A DNA stretch of 48,602 nt from Nocardia tenerifensis NBRC 101015 (GTDB lineage Bacteria > Actinomycetota > Actinomycetes > Mycobacteriales > Mycobacteriaceae). Below are positions 42,451-48,602 of the stretch, piece by piece. Location: assembly GCF_000308715.1 (NCBI RefSeq), contig NZ_BAGH01000061.1, forward strand, positions 1 through 48,602. The letters run 5' to 3'. Numbering within the stretch: position 1 is the stretch's first letter; every line of letters starts with the position of its first letter. The position numbers were made by a program, and so were the translations under genes. The notes beneath the pieces were generated by a model, which saw nothing but the letters and a program-made list of their open reading frames with translations, ran no database searches and was not told the DNA's origin.

Positions 42451-43722
42451 ATGGATCGGCAGGTCGAGGTTGTCGTCGGTGGTCATGCGGTCGCACGTGT
42501 CGCGGGGGCGGTCGTGGTGGTGGCCCATCGCGGCCGCGGCAGAGTGACGCAGGATTCGGTGGCCGTGCGCGCGCTGGAATCGCTCGCCGAATTGGTCCGG
42601 GAGGCGACCGAGCACGAGCCGAAGGGGCCCGGTGCGCTGGTGGCGCGCCAGGCGACGCGGTGGCTGATGAAGCACGCCGAACAGATCAGTCCCGGCGAGC
42701 CCGTCGATTTCGGGATTCTGTCGACCGCGGAGAACGGCGGGGTCGCGATCTTCCTGCACGGCGCGGTGACGGCGGTGCTGGCCGGCGCCGACTCGATCGA
42801 CCGGTATCGGGGCGGCGACGCGGCGTTCACCGTCGATCGCGTGGCCGGCGTGCCCGCGCGCGCCGTCGCGTTGTTCGTCGACGACGCGAAGGGCCGCGTG
42901 CCCGAAATACCCGTGCAACGCGGCATCGGCCGGCTGGTCGAGGGCATCGCGCAGGCGGGCGGCGCGATCGTCTGGTCCGACGAGGTGCCCACCCGCGCGC
43001 TGCCGGTACTGCCGCGCACGGGAACGCACCGGCACGACGACGAGGAACGGCTGCCGACCGCGCGCATCGACCACGACCCGCCGCAGCGGCGAGAACCGCA
43101 GCCGGACAACGAAACCCAGGCTTCGATCGGCACCCACGATCCGCATCAGGCGCAGACCCAGGTGAGCGGGACCCACCCCGCCCCGCCGCCCGATCCGGAT
43201 CTGCAGCGGCGCTTGGAGGCGACGGCCAAGGCCACCGCGCTCACCGTCAAGGTGATGGGATTCAAGTGCGCGAGAGCGCATCCCAGCGACCCGCGCGCGG
43301 CGTTCTGCACCGTGTGCGGCATGCCGGTGGACCAGACGCAGCCGCTGATCGAGGTGGTCCGGCCGCCGCTGGGCATGCTGATCCTCGACGACGGCATGAC
43401 CTACGTGCTCGCCGCCGACGCCGTGATCGGCCGCGACCCAGAGCATTCCGAGGCCGCCCAGCGCGGCCTGGTGCCGCTGCGGGTGGAGGACTCCTCCGGC
43501 GGCATGTCCCGCGCCCACGCCGAGATCCACCTGCTGAACTGGGATGTGACCGTGGTGGACCGAGGCTCGACCAACGGCACCCGCACCCGCCTACCCGGCT
43601 ACCGCGACTGGATTCGCCTGGCCCCCAACCAATCCATGGTCCTGGTGCCCGGCGCCGAGGTCATGCTCGGCAACCGCGTCCTGCGCTTCGAGCACGCGGC
43701 CCCGCCGCCCTTCGGGCGTTAG
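42451..43722 (+). CDS. FHA-domain protein with Cys/His cluster
   Basis: 423 residues from ATG 42451 (MDRQVEVVVGGHAVARVAGA). The N-terminal domain of about 180 residues is of unknown type (AHRGRGRVTQDSVAVRALES, GILSTAENGGVAIFLHGAVT). A charged low-complexity linker (about 190-250) follows, then a compact C-x3-H...C-x2-C cluster (KCARAHPSDPRAAFCTVCGM), probably a zinc ribbon. The C-terminal FHA domain (about 310-415) has the phospho-Thr-binding pattern VIGRDPEHS, SRAHAEIHLLN, then DRGSTNGTRTR. There is no membrane helix. It is a natural reader of Ser/Thr kinase phosphorylation, next to the kinase-lipoprotein array. The upstream GTG reading in this frame lacks a ribosome site. Confidence 0.85.
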   Translation: MDRQVEVVVGGHAVARVAGAVVVVAHRGRGRVTQDSVAVRALESLAELVREATEHEPKGPGALVARQATRWLMKHAEQISPGEPVDFGILSTAENGGVAIFLHGAVTAVLAGADSIDRYRGGDAAFTVDRVAGVPARAVALFVDDAKGRVPEIPVQRGIGRLVEGIAQAGGAIVWSDEVPTRALPVLPRTGTHRHDDEERLPTARIDHDPPQRREPQPDNETQASIGTHDPHQAQTQVSGTHPAPPPDPDLQRRLEATAKATALTVKVMGFKCARAHPSDPRAAFCTVCGMPVDQTQPLIEVVRPPLGMLILDDGMTYVLAADAVIGRDPEHSEAAQRGLVPLRVEDSSGGMSRAHAEIHLLNWDVTVVDRGSTNGTRTRLPGYRDWIRLAPNQSMVLVPGAEVMLGNRVLRFEHAAPPPFGR

Positions 43723-43725
43723 GCA

Positions 43726-45174
43726 TCACGAATACCGTGACGTACAAGTCTTCTCGCCGTTGATCACGCCGGCGCGGAACGCGTCGACGCGGGCGAAGCC
43801 GCTGCGCACCGTGTTGCCCTCCACGTCGCTGGCCGCGAGTCCGTCGGTGAGCAGGCCGGACACCGCCTCGTCGAGATCGCCTGCCGCGAGGCCGATATCG
43901 CCCTGCGCGACGGGCCGGTCGGGCAGCGCGAGCTTGCCGGTGACCACGCCGGCCAGGCAGGCCGCCCGCAGCCCGGTCTTCGCACCGACGAGCTGCTGTC
44001 CCCTATTCTTCTGCACCGCAAGGGTGTAGCGGGAGATGAAGACGATGTAGCCGTTGTAGTCGCCGGTCACCTTCAACGGCAGCGGGTCATCGACGTCCCA
44101 GTTCGAGGTGCCGCGCTGGGCGAGGGCGGGAATGTCGGTGCCGATGGTGTTGCTCTCGGCGCAGTAGCTGACCGGCTCGGTGGCCACGCCCTTGGGGCAG
44201 GCGATCTTCGCGCCGGAGTAGTCGTAGGTCGGCGCCGGCTGCGTCGGCAACAGCGCGGCCAGCGCCTTGCTGAGTTCGATGAGCGTGTTCTTGTTGATCT
44301 CGTATTCGCCGCGACCCGTGTCGTTGCTGAAGTCCTTCGGCAGATTGCCGCGACGCTGCTTGATGTCGTCGATGTCTATTCGCTTGCAGCCCTTGGCCCC
44401 ATCGGTGAAACCGATCTGCACCGCGGTGACGCGTTCGAAGGCCGAGCCGTGCACGCTCTCCGGATCGTCGGGGTCGGAGTCGCGGATGGCGACGGTGGCG
44501 GCGAGGACGGAGTTGAGTCCGTCGGAGGTGTTGATGGTGAAGTGCTTGGACTTGCCCTCGGCGACCGAGCGCATGAACGCGCCCGCGAAGCAGTCGGCCT
44601 GCTGCTCCTTCACGATCACCGGATCCTTGGCGCCGACGAGCCTGGCCATGGTCTGCACCGCGTGCCCGTATTCGTGCGCGAGCACCATGACGACGGCCAT
44701 CTTGCCGAAGGTCTCCGACATGGCGGGCAGCAGCACGGAGCGGTCCCAGCCGATGGAGTTGTCCAATCGGCAGTACGCGGCGTTCACCAGATGAAAGGTG
44801 GTCTCCTTGCAGAATTCCCGGGCGTCGCTGCGTGGCGCCTTCGCGCTCCAGGACAGCAGGGTGTCGACCGGCTTGAAGTCGCCGCTCTGGAACTCCTTGC
44901 CGAACTCGGCGCGCCAGTAGCTCTGGATGTCGTCGACGGCGTTGAGCGCCAGGGTGTCCTCGGGTCCGCCGTCGCCGTTGACCGCGGTGAGCGAGCTGTC
45001 CTCGACGCCGGGCCGGGGCCCGCTCGGCCCGCTCGTGGTCGGCAACCCGGCGACCTTGAACGGGTCGTCGTAGATGGAGACGGCCCGGCCGTTCACCAGC
45101 CTGGTGCAGCCCGCGACCAGCACAACGACGAGTAATGCGGCGGTAATGATCGCCGTCGCACGGACTTTCGGCAA
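43726..45174 (-). CDS. Neutral zinc metallopeptidase (YpfJ-type) lipoprotein
   Basis: 482 residues from TTG 45174 (AGGGGGAGCC directly upstream); ATG 45228 is the alternative. The hydrophobic stretch VRATAIITAALLVVVLVAGC with C23 is a lipobox. The metalloprotease core has H167-E-Y-G-H171 (VLAHEYGHAVQTM), with a downstream acidic segment KEQQADCFAGAFM that supplies the third ligand in the YpfJ family. Cysteines in EFCKETT and AAYCRLD may form a disulfide. The C-terminal 150 residues are unassigned. It would act outside the cytoplasmic membrane; possible targets are the neighbouring lipoproteins or ESX products, which is speculation. It ends 3 bases from the convergent FHA gene. Confidence 0.87.
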   Translation of the reverse strand: MPKVRATAIITAALLVVVLVAGCTRLVNGRAVSIYDDPFKVAGLPTTSGPSGPRPGVEDSSLTAVNGDGGPEDTLALNAVDDIQSYWRAEFGKEFQSGDFKPVDTLLSWSAKAPRSDAREFCKETTFHLVNAAYCRLDNSIGWDRSVLLPAMSETFGKMAVVMVLAHEYGHAVQTMARLVGAKDPVIVKEQQADCFAGAFMRSVAEGKSKHFTINTSDGLNSVLAATVAIRDSDPDDPESVHGSAFERVTAVQIGFTDGAKGCKRIDIDDIKQRRGNLPKDFSNDTGRGEYEINKNTLIELSKALAALLPTQPAPTYDYSGAKIACPKGVATEPVSYCAESNTIGTDIPALAQRGTSNWDVDDPLPLKVTGDYNGYIVFISRYTLAVQKNRGQQLVGAKTGLRAACLAGVVTGKLALPDRPVAQGDIGLAAGDLDEAVSGLLTDGLAASDVEGNTVRSGFARVDAFRAGVINGEKTCTSRYS

Positions 45175-45268
45175 GGCTCCCCCTGATCGGCCGGTATCAC
45201 GTTCACATCGGTCGCCGGATCGGGGCATAAGGCGCATCGGGGGCACCGCCGATGTCCGGGTGATGGAA

Positions 45269-45274
45269 TAGTAT
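45269..45274 (+). promoter_or_regulatory. Candidate -10 box for a leaderless FHA-ABC transcript
   Basis: TAGTAT ends 7 bases before the ATG at 45282 and there is no ribosome site in between. That spacing places transcription start on or next to the A of the ATG, a common actinobacterial arrangement. A clear -35 box is not seen. Confidence 0.4.
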
Positions 45275-45281
45275 CCGCTGC

Positions 45282-47759
45282 ATGTCTTCACCGGGGGCGC
45301 AGACCATCACCGTGCGCCATGATGGAAACGAACGAGTATTCGATTCGAGCCAGCAGGTCACCATGGGCCGTGCGCCGGAGGTGACGCTTTTCGTCGACAG
45401 CCCGCTCGTCTCCCGGGTGCACGCGACGCTCGCTTGGCAGGGTAGCGCCTGGGTGCTGAGCGATAACGGAAGCACGAACGGTGTGTTCGTCGACGCCCGT
45501 CGGCTCGCCCAGCCGGTGTCCATCGACCGGCCGACGCAGGTGCGTCTCGGCGACGCGATCAGCGGGCCGCTGCTGCACTTGCTACCGGCCAATCCGCAAC
45601 CCCCGCAGCGGCCTTCGATGCGGCCGCCGCAGTCGGGCCAGCAGCCGATGCCGCCGATGTCGGGCCAGCGGCCCGCCCAGCAGTTCCAGCGCCCGGCGTA
45701 TCCGCCGCAGGACGCGTCGCCGCAGGTGAACATCAATATGACCACCCGGGCCGACACCTCGAACATCCCGCCCGTGCGGGCGCGCGCCTCGACCGCGCCG
45801 ATCGCGCGAGCCGACCGGCTGCCCGCGGGCGGCCTGGCCATCGGCCGCACCACCGACAACCAGATCGTCGTCAACGATCCGCTGGCCTCGCGCAGGCACG
45901 CGCGCCTGGTCGCCGCCGCCGACGGGCTCACCATCGAGGACCTCGGCTCGGCGAACGGCACGTTCGTCAACGGCCACCGCCAGCAGCGGGCGGTGCTGCG
46001 CGAGCGCGACATCATCACCATCGGCAACATCGACTTCGTCGTGCAGCAGGGCACTTTGGTGCTGCGGCAGAAGCCGATCGCCGAGCAGGGCCTGGCCGTG
46101 CACGGGGTCGGGTTCACCGTCGAGGGCAACAAGCAGCTGCTCGTCGATGTGAACATGCAGGCCAGCCGGGGCACGCTGACCGCGCTGATCGGCCCGTCCG
46201 GCGCGGGCAAGTCGACGCTGTCCAGATTGATCGCGGGCACCACCCGCCCCTCCGGCGGCGTCGTCACCTTCGAGGGCCGCAATCTGCACGCCGAGTACGA
46301 GGCCCTGCGGTCCCGCATCGGCATGGTGCCCCAGGACGACGTGCTGCACCGGCAGCTCACCGTGCGTCAGGCGCTGGGCTACGCGGCCGAGCTGCGGCTG
46401 CCGCCGGACAACAGCCGCGCGGATCGGCAGCAGGTGATCGACGGTGTGCTGAAAGAACTTTCGCTCACCGAGCACGCCGACACCAGGGTGGACCGGCTCT
46501 CCGGCGGCCAGCGCAAGCGCGCGTCGGTCGCGCTGGAGCTGCTCACCGGCCCGTCGCTGCTGATCTTGGACGAGCCGACCTCGGGCCTGGATCCGGCGCT
46601 GGACCGGCAGGTGATGGTGATGCTGCGCGAGCTGGCCGACGCGGGCCGCGTGGTGATCGTGGTGACCCACTCCATCGCCCATCTCGACATGTGCGACCAG
46701 GTGCTGCTGCTCGCGCCCGGCGGCAAGACCGCCTACTGCGGCAACCCGGCCGGCGTCGGCGCCGCGCTCGGCACCAGCGACTGGGCGGAGATCTTCGCCA
46801 ATGTGGCGGCCAATCCGGACCAGGCGTTCGCCGCCTATCGGTCCAGGCAGGCGTTCGCGCCGCCACCGCCGCCCCCGCCGCAGCAGTACGGACCGGCCGG
46901 CTCGCCGCCGCAATCCAGTGGCGGCAAACAGTTCTCGACCCTGTCACGCAGACAGATCCGGCTGATCCTGGCCGACCGAGGCTATCTGGCGTTCCTGGTG
47001 GTGCTGCCGTTCATCCTCGGCGCACTGTCGCTCGTGGTGCCGGGTAAGGACGGATTTCAGCGCGGCGCGCTCAAGGCGCTGCCGGACGGCACCTTCGTGC
47101 CGACGGGCGGCGGCGAGACCCAGCAGCTACTCGTGGTGCTGATCCTGGGCGCCTGCTTCATGGGGTCCACGCTCACGGTGCGTGACCTGGTCGGCGAGCG
47201 CACCATCTTTCAACGCGAACGCGCGGTCGGGTTGCTGCCGTCGGCTTATCTGACGGCGAAGATCGCGGTGTTCAGTTTCACCGCGCTGCTGCAGTCGGCG
47301 GTGCTGGTCGGCATCGTGCTCGCGGGCAAGAAGCGGCCGGGCGAGGGTGCGGTGCTGGCCTCGGGCAGCGCGGAGCTCTACATCGACATCGCGTTGACCG
47401 CGGTGTGCTGTGTCGTTGTCGGCCTGCTGCTTTCGTCGCTGGCGAAGTCGAACGAGCAGGTGATGCCGCTGCTCGTGGTCGCCATCATGGTGCAGCTGGT
47501 GATGGCGGGCGGCCTGATCCCGGTCACCGGCCGCGTCGTGCTCGAGCAGGTGTCCTGGCTGTTCCCGGCGCGCTGGGGCTACGCGGCCGGCGCCGCGACG
47601 GTGAACATTCGCGAGGTGTTCCTCAACGCGCAACCCGACGCCCTGTGGGAGCACACTGCGGGCATCTGGGCCTTGGACGTCGGCGTGCTGCTGCTGATCA
47701 CCCTGGTGCTGGCCGTCATCACCTGGCGGCGGCTGCGACTGAAGTCGTCGGCGGCGTGA
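45282..47759 (+). CDS. FHA-FHA-ABC transporter fusion (Rv1747-like)
   Basis: 825 residues in one chain. FHA domain 1 (about 10-100: TMGRAPEVTLFV, SRVHATLAWQG, NGSTNGVFV). A Pro/Gln-rich linker. FHA domain 2 (about 178-265: AIGRTTDNQIVV, SRRHARLVAA, LGSANGTFVNG). ABC ATPase (about 275-500) with Walker A GPSGAGKST at 304, signature LSGGQRKR, Walker B LLILDEPTSGLDP and the switch His in VVTHS. A poly-Pro hinge (PPPPPPP near 528) precedes six membrane helices (about 570-820) of ABC-2 type. In M. tuberculosis Rv1747 is regulated by phosphorylation by PknF and read by its FHA domains. The nearby kinase is the obvious candidate partner here. Confidence 0.96.
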   Translation: MSSPGAQTITVRHDGNERVFDSSQQVTMGRAPEVTLFVDSPLVSRVHATLAWQGSAWVLSDNGSTNGVFVDARRLAQPVSIDRPTQVRLGDAISGPLLHLLPANPQPPQRPSMRPPQSGQQPMPPMSGQRPAQQFQRPAYPPQDASPQVNINMTTRADTSNIPPVRARASTAPIARADRLPAGGLAIGRTTDNQIVVNDPLASRRHARLVAAADGLTIEDLGSANGTFVNGHRQQRAVLRERDIITIGNIDFVVQQGTLVLRQKPIAEQGLAVHGVGFTVEGNKQLLVDVNMQASRGTLTALIGPSGAGKSTLSRLIAGTTRPSGGVVTFEGRNLHAEYEALRSRIGMVPQDDVLHRQLTVRQALGYAAELRLPPDNSRADRQQVIDGVLKELSLTEHADTRVDRLSGGQRKRASVALELLTGPSLLILDEPTSGLDPALDRQVMVMLRELADAGRVVIVVTHSIAHLDMCDQVLLLAPGGKTAYCGNPAGVGAALGTSDWAEIFANVAANPDQAFAAYRSRQAFAPPPPPPPQQYGPAGSPPQSSGGKQFSTLSRRQIRLILADRGYLAFLVVLPFILGALSLVVPGKDGFQRGALKALPDGTFVPTGGGETQQLLVVLILGACFMGSTLTVRDLVGERTIFQRERAVGLLPSAYLTAKIAVFSFTALLQSAVLVGIVLAGKKRPGEGAVLASGSAELYIDIALTAVCCVVVGLLLSSLAKSNEQVMPLLVVAIMVQLVMAGGLIPVTGRVVLEQVSWLFPARWGYAAGAATVNIREVFLNAQPDALWEHTAGIWALDVGVLLLITLVLAVITWRRLRLKSSAA

Positions 47760-47835
47760 TGGGCGAACGATTTTCGGGCCCCGACCGGGGGCTGCGGACA
47801 AGAGCAAGCATCTCGGCCGCACACCAGGCACACTT

Positions 47836-48602
47836 ATGCCTGTGACGGTGCGAGTAGGGGCAGTACATCTCGGCTGGGATGTGGTGTCCGTGGCCGCGGG
47901 TGGCGGTGGCACGCCGATCCGCCCGGTCCAGGTGGAGGGTATGTGGACACCGCCGGCGTATCTGCTGGCGGATTCGTCGGGTCGGTTGCACACCGCGGGC
48001 GTGGATCGCCAGCGCCCCGACCTAGGCATGGCGATCGCCGACGTGCGCGACATCCTCGGTCACCCGCAGATCGTGGTGGCCGGGGCGACCTGGCCCGCGG
48101 AGCTGGTGTTCCGGGCCAGGATGTACAACCCGCTCGCGTCCATCGGCAAGCACCTGCGCGGCAAGCCGGACCTGGTCGCGCTGCCGTTCCCGGACGGCTG
48201 GCCGGACGAGAAGGTCGAGGTGTACGCGGGGTTGGTGGAGAAGCTCGACGTGACCGTCGAGCCGCTGCCGGAGAGCGTCGCGCTGTCGGGCTATGTGCGC
48301 GCGCTGGGGTTGGTGCACGCGCCGGACCAGGCCAGGCCGCACGGCATCGGCGCGACCGGGGTGTACTCCGACGGCCGGACCGTGCTCGTCGTGGCGGTGC
48401 ACGGCGACGACGAGCAGCCGACCGAATCGGTCGACGTTCCGGTGACGGTGGAGTCCATGCGCGACGCCAGGTCCGCGGACAACGTGGTGATCGAGGTGAT
48501 GGCCGCGGCCCGCGCGATCGGCGCGGACACGTCGACGGTGTTGCTCTCGGGCAACGTGTGCTTCAACGACGCGCTGCGGCTGGCCTTCCAGAACCATCTC
48601 GG
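47836..48602 (+). CDS. Unrecognised protein, 3' end cut by window edge
   Basis: 255 residues from ATG 47836 (MPVTVRVGAVHLGWDVVSVA), open to the window edge. The N-terminal strands, a Gly-rich turn (AAGGGGTPIRPV), then SSGRLHTAG, VVAGATWPAELVFRARMYNP and the late STVLLSGNVCFNDALRLAFQ hint at an actin/Hsp70-like fold, where such a segment lies in the second half, but this is only an impression. No membrane helix is seen so far. The codon use is strongly GC-rich at third positions, supporting the frame. It starts 76 bases after the FHA-ABC gene in the same direction. Confidence 0.7.
   Translation, partial: MPVTVRVGAVHLGWDVVSVAAGGGGTPIRPVQVEGMWTPPAYLLADSSGRLHTAGVDRQRPDLGMAIADVRDILGHPQIVVAGATWPAELVFRARMYNPLASIGKHLRGKPDLVALPFPDGWPDEKVEVYAGLVEKLDVTVEPLPESVALSGYVRALGLVHAPDQARPHGIGATGVYSDGRTVLVVAVHGDDEQPTESVDVPVTVESMRDARSADNVVIEVMAAARAIGADTSTVLLSGNVCFNDALRLAFQNHL

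Overview
The window is a very GC-rich chromosomal segment from a mycolic-acid actinomycete, most likely Nocardia or a close relative. The basis is the gene order infA-rpmJ-rpsM-rpsK-rpsD-rpoA-rplQ-truA followed by an ESX-4 type VII secretion locus (as in Mycobacterium), frequent GTG/TTG starts and the actinobacterial gene families present. The genus is inferred from families and layout; no database search was possible.

Left part (1-8000): the 5' part of a Pro/Gln/Gly-rich minus-strand gene runs off the left edge, and its start lies in a roughly 80-bp tandem intergenic repeat. A sigma70-like promoter then leads into the translation/transcription operon infA-truA, with several strong hairpins around infA, rpmJ and rpsM. 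Accessory part (8000-19130): an Hsp20 gene with a perfect CIRCE operator; an F420-type luciferase-like oxidoreductase; an MHS-family transporter next to an OmpR-type response regulator, a histidine kinase and a TAXI solute-binding lipoprotein; a CsoR copper repressor with its own operator; MTA phosphorylase; two Rossmann-fold proteins; an Rv3651-like protein; and an FMN reductase.

ESX-4 part (19127-34088): eccE (-), eccB (+), an insertion carrying a voltage-sensor-like K+ channel and three small secreted two-cysteine proteins, then mycP-eccD (-, GTGA overlap), eccC and an Rv3446c-type gene (+, 1-base overlap), and a WXG100 pair (-). The WXG100 pair faces eccC instead of following it. Most unit boundaries here are marked by long perfect hairpins.

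Signalling part (34476-48602): five paralogous lipoproteins of about 400 residues in two alternating subtypes surround a transmembrane Ser/Thr kinase in one compact minus-strand array (A3-B2-A2-kinase-B1-A1). Beyond it are an FHA protein with a Cys/His cluster, a YpfJ-type zinc metallopeptidase lipoprotein, an Rv1747-like FHA-FHA-ABC exporter and the start of an unrecognised gene. Kinase, two FHA readers and a lipoprotein family beside ESX-4 suggest a phospho-signalling and cell-envelope module. This array is the best candidate in the window for an undescribed system; its function is inference only.
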